Assembly (NCBI RefSeq): GCF_014202575.1
Contig: NZ_JACHHB010000016.1
Span: 25,074-89,073, forward strand
Length of the DNA stretch: 64,000 nucleotides
Direction of reading: 5' to 3'
Origin: Texcoconibacillus texcoconensis
GTDB taxonomy: Bacteria; Bacillota; Bacilli; Bacillales; Salisediminibacteriaceae
The notes beneath the pieces are model-generated. The model saw only the letters and a program-made list of their open reading frames with translations. It ran no database searches and was not told the DNA's origin. This document shows, piece by piece, positions 8,545-17,476 of the stretch (its first letter is position 1; each line of letters starts with the position of its first letter). The translations under genes were made by a program, and so were the position numbers.

Positions 8545-10074
8545 ATGGTACTTGACGAAAATATTAAATCACAGTTGAATCAATATCTTGATTTATTAGA
8601 AGGAGAGATCCTGCTAAAAGTTAGTGCAGGTTCTGATAAAGTTTCAAATGACATGCTAGCTCTTGTTGAAGAGCTAGCCCTCATGTCATCAAAAATCTCC
8701 GTTCAAAACACACAATTGAAGCGTACACCAAGCTTTAGTGTGAATCGTCCTGGAGAGGATACAGGTGTTACATTTGCTGGTATTCCGTTAGGTCACGAAT
8801 TCACCTCTCTCGTTCTTGCGCTACTCCAAGTAAGTGGTAGAGCGCCAAAGGCCGACCAAGAAGTCATCGATCAAATTAAAAATATCGATGGGGAATACCA
8901 CTTTGAAACATACGTCAGCTTAAGTTGTCAAAACTGTCCTGACGTTGTGCAAGCATTAAACATGATGAGTGTTCTTAACCCTAACATTACGCACACGATG
9001 ATTGACGGTGCAGCGTATAAAGAGGAAGCAGAGCGTAACAACGTCATGGCCGTACCTGCGGTTTACCTAAATGGCGAATTCTTTAGTGGTGGTCGCATCA
9101 CAACCGAAGAGATTCTCAACAAAATGGGTCAAGGTGTAGATGCTTCCGAGCTCTCTGAAAAGGACCCTTACGACGTGCTTGTTGTAGGTGGTGGACCTGC
9201 TGGAGCAAGTGCTGCCATTTATGCTGCACGTAAAGGCATTCGTACTGGTGTCGTTGCTGAACGCTTCGGTGGTCAGGTCGAAGACACATTAAGTATCGAG
9301 AACTTTATTAGTGTTCCGAAAACAGAAGGACCTAAGCTTGTCGCAAGTCTTGAAGAACACGTAAAAGACTATAATATTGATCTCATGAAATCACAGCGTG
9401 CAAGTAACCTCGAAAAGAAAGACCTTTTCGAACTTGAACTTGAAAATGGCGCTGTGCTAAAAAGTAAAAGTGTCATCCTTTCAACAGGTGCTCGTTGGCG
9501 TAACATTGGTGTACCTGGTGAGGAAGAATTCAAAAACGCGGGTGTTGCATACTGCCCTCACTGTGACGGACCATTATTCGAAGGTAAAGACGTAGCAGTG
9601 ATCGGTGGCGGTAATTCTGGTATTGAAGCTGCGATAGACTTGGCTGGTATTGTGAAACATGTAACAGTTCTTGAATTTGCACCAGAACTAAAAGCTGATG
9701 AAGTGCTACAAGAACGCGCAAATAGCCTTCCTAATGTGACCATCATCAAGAACGCGCAAACAACAGAAATCACTGGTACAGACAATGTCAACGGCATTAG
9801 CTATATTGACCGTGAAACTGAAAAAGAACACCATGTTGAATTACAAGGTGTATTCGTCCAAATCGGGCTTGTACCAAACACTGAATGGTTAGGTGAAACG
9901 GTTGAACGAAATCGCTTCGGTGAAATCGTCGTTGATAGCCACGGAGCTACAAACGTACCTGGATTGTTTGCTGCAGGTGACTGTACAAATAACCCATATA
10001 ATCAGATCATTATTGCCATGGGATCTGGTGCTACAGCTTCCTTAGGTGCATTCGATTATCTTATTCGCAATTAA
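8545..10074 (+). CDS. ahpF: Alkyl hydroperoxide reductase F
   Basis: NADH:peroxiredoxin reductase that passes electrons from NADH through FAD and two disulfide centres to AhpC. The N-terminal tandem thioredoxin-fold domain carries the CxxC of SLSCQNCPD (about C128/C131). The thioredoxin-reductase-like part has the FAD motif [12 protein letters not shown], the redox pair ATYCPHC-like AYCPHCDGP, the NAD motif [12 protein letters not shown], and the FAD-closing [10 protein letters not shown]. Length 509 is normal. The ATG at 8545 (MVLDENIK) lies 8 nt after AAGGAG and is preferred over an upstream in-frame TTG. It is the second gene of ahpCF. Confidence 0.97.
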   Translation: MVLDENIKSQLNQYLDLLEGEILLKVSAGSDKVSNDMLALVEELALMSSKISVQNTQLKRTPSFSVNRPGEDTGVTFAGIPLGHEFTSLVLALLQVSGRAPKADQEVIDQIKNIDGEYHFETYVSLSCQNCPDVVQALNMMSVLNPNITHTMIDGAAYKEEAERNNVMAVPAVYLNGEFFSGGRITTEEILNKMGQGVDASELSEKDPYDVLVVGGGPAGASAAIYAARKGIRTGVVAERFGGQVEDTLSIENFISVPKTEGPKLVASLEEHVKDYNIDLMKSQRASNLEKKDLFELELENGAVLKSKSVILSTGARWRNIGVPGEEEFKNAGVAYCPHCDGPLFEGKDVAVIGGGNSGIEAAIDLAGIVKHVTVLEFAPELKADEVLQERANSLPNVTIIKNAQTTEITGTDNVNGISYIDRETEKEHHVELQGVFVQIGLVPNTEWLGETVERNRFGEIVVDSHGATNVPGLFAAGDCTNNPYNQIIIAMGSGATASLGAFDYLIRN

Positions 10075-10084
10075 TATTAATCAT

Positions 10085-10127
10085 AAGCCGCTATACTAGC
10101 TTAAAGTTAGTATAGCGGCTTTCTTTG
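10085..10127 (+). terminator. Terminator of ahpCF
   Basis: A 14-bp stem AAGCCGCTATACTA/TAGTATAGCGGCTT with a short loop, followed by TTCTTTGTT. It lies 10 bp after the ahpF stop. Confidence 0.88.
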
Positions 10128-10166
10128 TTATGTTTCTCTTTTTGACGATGTAATCATACTTTTTTT

Positions 10167-10213
10167 TAAAAAAAGAGAAGCATAAAATGTGCTACAATAG
10201 ACATTTACGCTTC
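10167..10213 (-). terminator. Terminator overlapping the mqo stop codon
   Basis: On the minus strand GAAGCGTAAATGT pairs with ACATTTTATGCTTC and is followed by TCTTTTTTT. The left arm includes the last two sense codons and the TAA of mqo, so translation and termination signals overlap. Confidence 0.75.
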
Positions 10214-11734
10214 CTGAAATATTTTCGCATCTGAACGATCAACTTCTTTTTCTTGATCATCTAAACCAAGCGTTTGCGTCGTCGAAGTTTGGACTTCGCG
10301 CAATAAGTCTGGGTTTTCCATAAGGGACAAACCATAAGAAGGAATCATTTCTTTTATTTTTGGTTCCCACTCTTTCAAATATTCCGGAAAGCATCTCTTG
10401 ATGACATCAAGCATAACGTTAACAGCCGTAGATGCTCCTGGCGACGCACCTAACAATGCTGCAATGGAACCGTCTTGATCAGTAATCACTTCTGTGCCAA
10501 ATTGAAGTGTTCCTTTACCTCCAGCTTCAGTATCTTTAATCACTTGCACACGTTGACCTGCTACAATTAAATTCCAATCCTCATCTTTAGCATTCGGGAT
10601 GAATTCTCGTAATTCTTCCATTCGCTGATCCTTCGTCAACATCACCTGCTGGATTAAGTATTTCGTCAATGGCATCTCTTTTGCACCTGCTGATAACATC
10701 GTTAAGACATTATATGGTTTTACTGAATTTAATAAATCAAAATTTGAACCATATTTCAAAAACTTGGGTGTAAAGCCTGCAAATGGGCCAAACAACAATG
10801 TCTGTTCATTATCAATATTCCTTGTATCAAGGTGTGGAACGGACATTGGAGGCGCTCCTACTTTCGCTTTCCCGTATACTTTTGCATTGTGTTGTTCAAT
10901 CACTTCAGGATTTTTACAAGCCATAAATAAACCGCTTACAGGGAACCCACCAATATTTTTAGATTCAGGAATACCTGACTTTTGTAATAAATGTATGCTT
11001 CCCCCACCAGCACCTATAAACACGAATTTGGCACGGCGACTCTCCGTGCGACCGCTTTCAAGATCTTTCACTTTTAATTCCCACAAGCCATCGCTCGTAC
11101 GTTTGATGTCATTTACGCTATGGTTGTAATTGATATTGACACCTTTCGTCTTCAAATGATCAAACAACATACGCGTCAATGAACCAAAGTTAACATCTGT
11201 CCCTAAATCCATTTTCGTTGCTGCAATATGCTCATTCAACTTGCGATCTTTCATAATAAGAGGAATCCAATCCATCAGCTTTTGTGGATCATCGGAAAAC
11301 TCCATCTCTTGAAACAATGGATTGTTCGTAAGCGCTTTAAAACGATTCTTTAAAAATTGGACATTTTGCTCCCCTTGAACAAAACTCATATGCGGAACGC
11401 GAGTAATAAAGTTTTCTGGATTATGTATTAGGTTGTTGTTTACTAGGTAAGACCAAAACTGCATTGACACTTGAAATTGTTCATTAATTTTTACCGCTTT
11501 GCTTATATCTACTGAACCGTCCGATTTTTCAGCGGTGTAGTTCAGTTCACAAAGCGCCGCATGTCCCGTACCTGCATTATTCCATTCGTTGGAGCTTTCC
11601 TCCCCTGCATCTTCGAGCTTTTCAAACACTGTAACTTCCCATTCCGGTACTAATTCTTTCAATAGCGTCCCTAAAGTCGCACTCATGATTCCAGCACCAA
11701 TTAAAATCACATCTGTTTTCGCTCTTTTACTCAT
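10205..11734 (-). CDS. mqo: Malate:quinone oxidoreductase
   Basis: FAD-dependent, membrane-associated malate dehydrogenase that oxidises malate to oxaloacetate and passes electrons to menaquinone, bypassing NAD-linked MDH in the TCA cycle. The N-terminus has the dinucleotide fold [18 protein letters not shown]. Family motifs [20 protein letters not shown] and [20 protein letters not shown] near the C-terminus are intact. Length 509 is normal. The ribosome-binding site is weak (GGGCGG, 5-6 nt upstream). The gene stands alone, with its own terminator and a large leader hairpin at 11762-11827. Confidence 0.95.
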   Translation of the reverse strand: MSKRAKTDVILIGAGIMSATLGTLLKELVPEWEVTVFEKLEDAGEESSNEWNNAGTGHAALCELNYTAEKSDGSVDISKAVKINEQFQVSMQFWSYLVNNNLIHNPENFITRVPHMSFVQGEQNVQFLKNRFKALTNNPLFQEMEFSDDPQKLMDWIPLIMKDRKLNEHIAATKMDLGTDVNFGSLTRMLFDHLKTKGVNINYNHSVNDIKRTSDGLWELKVKDLESGRTESRRAKFVFIGAGGGSIHLLQKSGIPESKNIGGFPVSGLFMACKNPEVIEQHNAKVYGKAKVGAPPMSVPHLDTRNIDNEQTLLFGPFAGFTPKFLKYGSNFDLLNSVKPYNVLTMLSAGAKEMPLTKYLIQQVMLTKDQRMEELREFIPNAKDEDWNLIVAGQRVQVIKDTEAGGKGTLQFGTEVITDQDGSIAALLGASPGASTAVNVMLDVIKRCFPEYLKEWEPKIKEMIPSYGLSLMENPDLLREVQTSTTQTLGLDDQEKEVDRSDAKIFQEA

Positions 11735-11761
11735 TTTTACCGCCCTTATTTTATAATATTT

Positions 11762-11827
11762 TCAGAAAAGTGTAGAACTACGCCTGTTTAACTTTGATTA
11801 TCCTAGGTAGTTCAAGACCTTTTCTGA
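11762..11827. promoter_or_regulatory. Imperfect inverted repeat upstream of mqo
   Basis: TCAGAAAAG-GAACTAC arms (9 + 7 paired bases around a small bulge) face each other across about 25 nt, 28-93 bp before the mqo start. There is no T run, so this is more likely an operator or leader structure than a terminator. The regulator is unknown. The rest of the gap (11828-12216) is AT-rich with a smaller TTTTCTGA/TCAGAAAA hairpin at 12048-12089 and no convincing gene. Confidence 0.4.
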
Positions 11828-12216
11828 TAAACATACATTCTAACTTTATTTTATCAGAATTTTCCATAGATTGAAACACTTTTTACTGTGAATGAATTGT
11901 TTAATAAATATTCCATAGAGGTTTTTATACAATTTTCAACCAATACAAGTATTTCCATTTTATCGCTCAAATATGTGCGCTTTCTCAAAATTCATGTTCA
12001 AACTGGGCGTCAGGAAGTATTTAATATGCGAGTTTCATTTGGTGGAATTTTCTGATTTATTTAAGTTTAACTTACTTTATTTCAGAAAACTAGAAAAAAG
12101 TACTCGTATACGAAGATTTTATGAGTTGATTCTAAGATTTAAGAGCCACCGCTGCTAAACGATAGCCCTTTTATTCATCATAGTCGGAAAACTAGAAGCT
12201 TCTCTTTATTTAGAAA

Positions 12217-13953
12217 CTAAATGATAGGAGGAAAGCTTGTAACGAGTGTTTTATAATAATCCGTTCGCCGAGTTAAGATGAGACGCTCTTGGTCTAACCA
12301 CCAATCTGTTTTCATTGTTTTAAAATCATTCATTAAAACTTCTTCTTGATTTTCAGAAGCTATAACTGTTTGATCGTTTAAATAGTTTTGATCTAAGTTA
12401 TAAATGCCGCTTCTTCCTTTGTAATGACGTTTTGTTCCTACAAAGTTCGCTACGATTGTATATGATTGTGACCCTTTAGCCACTGCATCCCAAGTTGTAA
12501 TCGCACCATTAGGATAAGGCTTAGGGAATATTTTTTGATTCATACTAATGTCCGTACCATATTCACCGCTCCAGCTAGAAGGTATACAAATCAGGTCTGC
12601 TCGTTTTACTGCCAATACACCTGCTACCTCAGGGAAAGTAGCGTCATATCCGATCATCATACCAACTCTACCAAATCCATCTACTGGTGTAACAGAAATT
12701 TGATAACCTGGTGTAGCCCAAGATTCATCCCAATTATTTAAATGAATTTTCCGATGTTTCCCAATAACTTCACCATCAGGGCTTATTAAAACGGCTGTGT
12801 TATAAAATTTCACTCCTGATTTTTCAACGAAACCAAATACTAAGTAAGTCTTTATTTCTTCAGCAAGCTTCTTCATTTCGAATACTGATGGTCCGTCATC
12901 CGTTTCTGAATATGGTGCGATATCATTCTGCTTCGATGTTTCAAGAGGACCAACGAGTGTCAGTTCAGGTAAAACAATAAGATTGATATCATCTTTAACT
13001 TGATCATAGATTAATTCTTTTACTTTTTTTAAGTTTGCATCCTTATCTCCTATTATTGGTTCATACTGAATAGATGCTGCATGAATGTGCCGTGATGTTG
13101 TGTTTTTTGTGTAATCCCATGGGCCTAAAAACAACATGAGTTCTTTATAAGTTTCTATACGTCTTTCAAGAATTCTTTCTTTTGCAGAATTGACATATAG
13201 CGATGGATCCACCTCTGCATAGAGGATTTGAGGGTTATCTTTGGACTCGTCTTCGATATCAGAATAAGGTGACTCTGCAAGCTTCTCGCCTTTAGGGGAC
13301 CATACAGCACTCAAACCGACCATATGGAAATCTTCCTCCGTATTTGAGCGATTGGCACTAATGACATAAAGTCCATTTATTTCTGCCCAATGTTGTAAAA
13401 GGGAGATGGAGGAACCAGAAGAGTTTGTCGGAAAGCACAAAATATCTGCTCCATTGACAGCAGCCAGTCTAGCTGATTCGAAATACGTTGAATCCTGGCA
13501 AATAATCATTGAGATATTTCCAAGTTCCGTTTCAAAAACCGAACAACCAAGGTCGCCCCAGCAAGACCAATAATTTTCAATGACCCATTGGTGAATTTTT
13601 CGATATTTTCCGATATAACCTTCAGGACCTACTAAAGCTGCAGAATTATAATATAAGCCACTTGTCATATCATACTCCGCCATGCCGATAACAATATAAG
13701 TTTGGTATTCCTTTGCAATTTGCGAAAGTTTCGCCGTTGTAAAACCAGGGATTGTATCAACGTAAGGAGAAATCGTAGAACGATCCAAATAGTGATATCC
13801 TGTTGTCGCCATTTCAGGAGTAACAATCAGTTTCGCACCATTCTCGGCCGCTTCCTGTATTAACTTAATTAGTGAACTTATATTAGTATTACGACGATTG
13901 ATTTTAGGGTTAAACTGAATACTGGCAACTTTAAATGGGGAATTTGTCGACAT
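12217..13953 (-). CDS. Tandem carbon-nitrogen hydrolase (nitrilase superfamily)
   Basis: A 578-residue protein made of two nitrilase-fold domains. Domain 1 (about 1-270) has the full Glu-Lys-Cys triad: IVTPEMATTG, GKYRKIH, and MIICQDSTYFE. Domain 2 (about 290-570) keeps Glu (IVLPELTLVG) and Lys (GKHRKIHLN), but the nucleophile position reads MMIGYDATFPE, so Cys is replaced by Gly. Domain 2 is therefore probably non-catalytic, structural or regulatory. The superfamily cleaves nitriles, amides or carbamoyl groups; the substrate cannot be assigned. No signal peptide is seen. A purine-rich stretch, AAAGGGTGATG, precedes the start. The next minus-strand gene upstream is a histidine kinase, 94 bp away. 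Confidence 0.85.
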   Translation of the reverse strand: MSTNSPFKVASIQFNPKINRRNTNISSLIKLIQEAAENGAKLIVTPEMATTGYHYLDRSTISPYVDTIPGFTTAKLSQIAKEYQTYIVIGMAEYDMTSGLYYNSAALVGPEGYIGKYRKIHQWVIENYWSCWGDLGCSVFETELGNISMIICQDSTYFESARLAAVNGADILCFPTNSSGSSISLLQHWAEINGLYVISANRSNTEEDFHMVGLSAVWSPKGEKLAESPYSDIEDESKDNPQILYAEVDPSLYVNSAKERILERRIETYKELMLFLGPWDYTKNTTSRHIHAASIQYEPIIGDKDANLKKVKELIYDQVKDDINLIVLPELTLVGPLETSKQNDIAPYSETDDGPSVFEMKKLAEEIKTYLVFGFVEKSGVKFYNTAVLISPDGEVIGKHRKIHLNNWDESWATPGYQISVTPVDGFGRVGMMIGYDATFPEVAGVLAVKRADLICIPSSWSGEYGTDISMNQKIFPKPYPNGAITTWDAVAKGSQSYTIVANFVGTKRHYKGRSGIYNLDQNYLNDQTVIASENQEEVLMNDFKTMKTDWWLDQERLILTRRTDYYKTLVTSFPPII

Positions 13954-14047
13954 ATCATCATCACCCTTTCATTCATCATTCTGCAACTAACCTCTATATG
14001 TATCACCTTTGTTAGGGTTCACAATAACAATTTCACCGTAAAATAAC

Positions 14048-15319
14048 TTATTTAGATTCTTGTATTTCTTTATGTGTTAAAGGAAGTGTGAAAATCATTT
14101 CCGTTCCTTTTCCATACTCACTATGAATTAAAATCGTTCCCTCCATTGCTTTAATAATACTAAAAGCAACCATCATTCCAAGTCCTGTTCCTTGATCCTT
14201 TGTTGAGTAATAAGGGGTTCCTAAGCGGTTAACTTCATCTGGGGTCATTCCAATTCCATTATCTTTAACGGTTATTTCACATTTATTTTTATGACGTTTT
14301 GTTTTCACTTCTAGCCATCCACCTTGTTCCATCGCTTCAACACTATTTTTTAAAACGTTTAGCATACATTGGTGGAATTTAACTTTATCTCCATTTATAA
14401 ATCCCGTATCTTCAATTGATACGTTTAATTCAATCCCTTTCATCGTGGCTAAGGGCCTGATTAATTCAATAACTTTTTTTAATTCAGTTGTTAAATTGAG
14501 CTTCTCAACCTGTTCCATTTTTGGCTTTGAAAACGTTAAATAATCTGACAGTATATGATTAGCACGATCTAACTCTTGTATCACCATACTAAAGTATGTT
14601 TTTTGCTTTTCTACTGGTACTTTGTCTTCCATTAACAATTGAACAAAACCTCTCGCTACTGTTAAAGGATTTTTCACTTCATGTGAAATACTCGCAGATA
14701 ATTCACTAGTGACTCTTAATTTTTCTGTCTGAATCAGTTCTTCTTGTATCCGGCTAATTTTAATTAGAAATTCAATTAACAGAGTAACAAATAAAATCCC
14801 TAATATAACGATAGAAGCTAACATCACCCATTCAGAAAGTGAAAGCAAGAAATCTAATTGAAGGTTTAAGGTATAATTAAATAACATGATTAAATGAAAG
14901 AAAACCATCATGAAAATAGGCAGCAATAACTTAACTTTTAAAGAGTATTGATAAAATTTCCTGGAGATCATCGCCACAATAATAAAAATAGCAGTATATA
15001 AAATGAGGGAGACAACAAAGCCATCGCCTCCAAGGGAGAAACGATATAGCAATGTTCCTAGCAACACCCAAAAACCAACCTTATATCCTGCATACAATAC
15101 TGTAATTGTAAATGGTATTGTCCGTAAATCAAAATAAAATCCATCAGCCAACTCGATGGTATATTGCATACACATGATAATCGAAAATAAAGAAAATACG
15201 GTAATAATACCTCTTTTATATGTACTACCCATCGTTGGTAGAAGTGAAAAAATCATATAAATTAAAAACAGTGGAAGAAGAATAAATAATATATTTAATA
15301 AAAGTACATCTATGTCCAT
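14048..15319 (-). CDS. Membrane sensor histidine kinase, 5TM (KinB-like) type
   Basis: A 423-residue kinase. Residues about 1-190 contain five to six hydrophobic segments with almost no extracellular loop; the pattern, including FDLRTIPFTITVLYAGYKVG, resembles the 5TMR-LYT sensor of KinB and LytS. HisKA follows at SASISHEVKNPLTVARGFVQ (phospho-His about 215). The HATPase carries LKNSVEAM (N box), VKDNGIGM (G1) and DQGTGLGMMVAF (G2). AAGGAG lies 8 nt before the ATG. No response regulator is adjacent, which fits a phosphorelay kinase of the sporulation KinA-E sort, but that role is inference. Confidence 0.85.
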   Translation of the reverse strand: MDIDVLLLNILFILLPLFLIYMIFSLLPTMGSTYKRGIITVFSLFSIIMCMQYTIELADGFYFDLRTIPFTITVLYAGYKVGFWVLLGTLLYRFSLGGDGFVVSLILYTAIFIIVAMISRKFYQYSLKVKLLLPIFMMVFFHLIMLFNYTLNLQLDFLLSLSEWVMLASIVILGILFVTLLIEFLIKISRIQEELIQTEKLRVTSELSASISHEVKNPLTVARGFVQLLMEDKVPVEKQKTYFSMVIQELDRANHILSDYLTFSKPKMEQVEKLNLTTELKKVIELIRPLATMKGIELNVSIEDTGFINGDKVKFHQCMLNVLKNSVEAMEQGGWLEVKTKRHKNKCEITVKDNGIGMTPDEVNRLGTPYYSTKDQGTGLGMMVAFSIIKAMEGTILIHSEYGKGTEMIFTLPLTHKEIQESK

Positions 15320-15503
15320 TTTTTGTACTCCTTACTATTATATACCAACTAGTATAACATGGTTGATTTTAGACGAATATAGAGTTATTTATTAAGGAAC
15401 TACTATTCTTTTTGTGAGGACAAAGCACAATCAAATGTGAAATTAAAGAAGGAGATCGATAATATTGAAACTTAGCTCCATACATTCAATACAATAAAAC
15501 AAA

Positions 15504-15530
15504 ATGAACTTAGCATTCAACTAAGTTCAT
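15504..15530. terminator. Hairpin in the 15320-15641 gap
   Basis: A perfect 10-bp stem ATGAACTTAG/CTAAGTTCAT with a 7-nt loop and no T run. It lies just after a 10-codon TTG-start ORF (15465-15497) that has a good ribosome-binding site. The rest of the 322-bp gap shows nothing else recognisable. Confidence 0.4.
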
Positions 15531-15641
15531 CAGTCTACCTCAATAAATCTAGTTAACAAATTTACATATTATTCATATTTCGCGGAAAAAATGATGGTCA
15601 TTTATTGTAAAATAAGTTTAGAGATAAGAAAGGAGTGACCT

Positions 15642-16550
15642 ATGTTACTAAAAAGGCGATCTGAATCCCATGAATTAATGATTATGCGTTATTTGAATAC
15701 GCGTATGAGGTTAAATGAAAAGGAAAAGTTTCGTTATTTAAATCTCGAAAAAGGCTATGATGGTGAGGTGAAATTTGATAAGCTTACTGAAAGTTTTCAA
15801 GAAGATAAATTTGTTTTAAATGACTTACTACTGGAAGTGAACAACTCGTATTTTCAAATTGATACATTGATTATTTCACAGGGAATTATTCATCTTCTTG
15901 ATATAAAAAACCATGAAGGTGACTGTTACCTAGAGTCAGACAAGCTTTATTCAGTAAACAGTGACCGGGAATATAAGAATCCCGTTAACCAACTAAAAAG
16001 AAGTGAAAATCTTTTCTCCCAATTGCTGCAAAACCTCAAATATACTTATCTCGTTGAATCCTCTATTATTTTTATTAACCCTGAATTCACCCTATATCAA
16101 GCTCCTATGAACCAGCCCATTATATTACCAGCCCAAGTAACTCGTTTTATAAATGACTTAAATCGTACACCCTCACAGCTAAATGCTAAGGACAAAGAAT
16201 TTGCCCAAAAACTCATTTCCTTACATCAACCAAAGAACCCATTTAATGTACTACCTAACTATCATTATGACGATCTGAAAAAAGGGATTTATTGTACTAA
16301 ATGTAAATCCTATCTTATTTCCACGAAAACTAAACACTTTGTATGTAGAAATTGTGGTGAACATGAAACAATAAGGACTTCAATTTTGCGTAATGTCCAT
16401 GAATTCCAACTACTGTTTCCAGAACGAAAAGTTACAACAAAAGGCATTTATGATTGGTGCAATACGGGTTTAAGTGAAAAGACGATTCGTAGGGTTTTAA
16501 AGAAAAACTATACTAAAATGGGAAACACAAGTGATACTTATTATCAATAA
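15642..16550 (+). CDS. NERD-domain protein with C-terminal zinc ribbon and helix-turn-helix
   Basis: A 302-residue protein. The N-terminal half holds a NERD (nuclease-related) domain with the core IDTLIISQGIIHLLDIKNHE, which retains the Asp and the D-x-K motif shared with restriction-type nucleases. A zinc ribbon follows near residue 215 (YCTKCKSYL...FVCRNCGEH), then a short helical region (TTKGIYDWCNTGLSEKTIRRVL) like a winged helix. NERD proteins are common in Bacillaceae, often on mobile DNA, and their role is not established. AAGGAG lies 6-7 nt before the ATG. The gene stands alone, directly before the 52-bp hairpin array. Confidence 0.82.
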   Translation: MLLKRRSESHELMIMRYLNTRMRLNEKEKFRYLNLEKGYDGEVKFDKLTESFQEDKFVLNDLLLEVNNSYFQIDTLIISQGIIHLLDIKNHEGDCYLESDKLYSVNSDREYKNPVNQLKRSENLFSQLLQNLKYTYLVESSIIFINPEFTLYQAPMNQPIILPAQVTRFINDLNRTPSQLNAKDKEFAQKLISLHQPKNPFNVLPNYHYDDLKKGIYCTKCKSYLISTKTKHFVCRNCGEHETIRTSILRNVHEFQLLFPERKVTTKGIYDWCNTGLSEKTIRRVLKKNYTKMGNTSDTYYQ

Positions 16551-16585
16551 AAATCGTCATATGTATTGGTTGACCTTTAATCTTT

Positions 16586-16607
16586 CTATATCATTACGGT
16601 GATATAG
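16586..16607. terminator. Small hairpin after the NERD gene
   Basis: CTATATCA/TGATATAG, an 8-bp perfect stem with a 6-nt loop. It lies 36 bp after the stop and just before the repeat array. There is no T run, so terminator function is uncertain. Confidence 0.35.
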
Positions 16608-16612
16608 ATGTA

Positions 16613-17400
16613 TTTCGGACAGTTTTTTGGCTTTCTCTTCGATTTCTGTCCGAAGTCACCCTTGTTTCGGACAGTTTATCGGCTTTCTCGCTGCTTTCTG
16701 TCCGAAGTCAATCCTTTTTCGGACAGTTTTTTGGCTTTCTCGCTGTTTTCTGTCCGAAGTCAATCCTTTTTCGGACAGTTTTTTGGCTTTCTCGCTGCTT
16801 TCTGTCCGAAGTCAATCCTTTTTCGGACAGTTTTTTGGCTTTCTCGCTGCTTTCTGTCCGAAGTCAACCTTGTTTCGGACAGTTTATCGGCTTTCTCGCT
16901 GCTTTCTGTCCGAAGTCAATCCTTTTTCGGACAGTTTTTTGGCTTCCTCGCTGCTTTCTGTCCGAAGTCAATCCACTTTCGGACAGTTTTTTGGCTTTCT
17001 CTTCGATTTCTGTCCGAAGTCACCCTTGTTTCGGACAGTTTATCGGCTTTCTCGCTGCTTTCTGTCCGAAGTCAATCCTTTTTCGGACAGTTTTTTGGCT
17101 TTCTCGCTGTTTTCTGTCCGAAGTCAATCCTTTTTCGGACAGTTTTTTGGCTTTCTCGCTGCTTTCTGTCCGAAGTCACCCTTATTTCGGACAGTTTTTT
17201 GGCTTTCTCGCTGCTTTCTGTCCGAAGTCACCCTTGTTTCGGACAGTTTTTTGGCTTCCTCGCTGCTTTCTGTCCGAAGTCAATCCACTTTCGGACAGTT
17301 TATCGGCTTTCTCGCTGCTTTCTGTCCGAAGTCACCCTTGTTTCGGACAGTTTATCAGCTTTCTCGCTGCTTTCTGTCCGAAGTCACCCCTTTTTCGGAC
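16613..17400. repeat. Tandem array of fifteen 52-bp hairpin units plus a broken sixteenth
   Basis: TTTCGGACAG recurs exactly every 52 bases from 16613 to 17341, with a degenerate copy at 17393. Each unit reads TTCGGACAG, a 23-24-nt T/C-rich loop, then CTGTCCGAA and a 10-12-nt spacer. The 9-bp arms are identical in all fifteen units; changes fall only in the loop (TTTTTT or TTTATC; CGCTGC, CGCTGT or CTTCGA) and the spacer (GTCAATCCTT, GTCACCCTTG, GTCAATCCACT). CTGTCCGAA can pair with the TTCGGACAG on either side, so two alternative hairpin registers exist. Long reading frames here are artefacts of the repeat. It is not a CRISPR: the spacers repeat. Confidence 0.97.
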
Positions 17401-17476
17401 TGGTTCTTGGCTGCCAATCAGGTCCCTAGCCAAATTCACTCAATTCACTCTCTCTTACAGACTGGTCAACGCGCCT

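Noticed and set aside
11973..12158. 61-codon plus-strand frame in the mqo-nitrilase gap
   Set aside because: No ribosome-binding site, biased composition, and overlaps a hairpin; looks like chance.
16613..17400. The array as a CRISPR locus
   Set aside because: The spacers are 10-12 nt and repeat among units, the unit is continuous, and no cas gene lies nearby.
16613..17400. The array as a series of intrinsic terminators
   Set aside because: T runs are in the loop, not after the stem, and no gene structure needs fifteen terminators.
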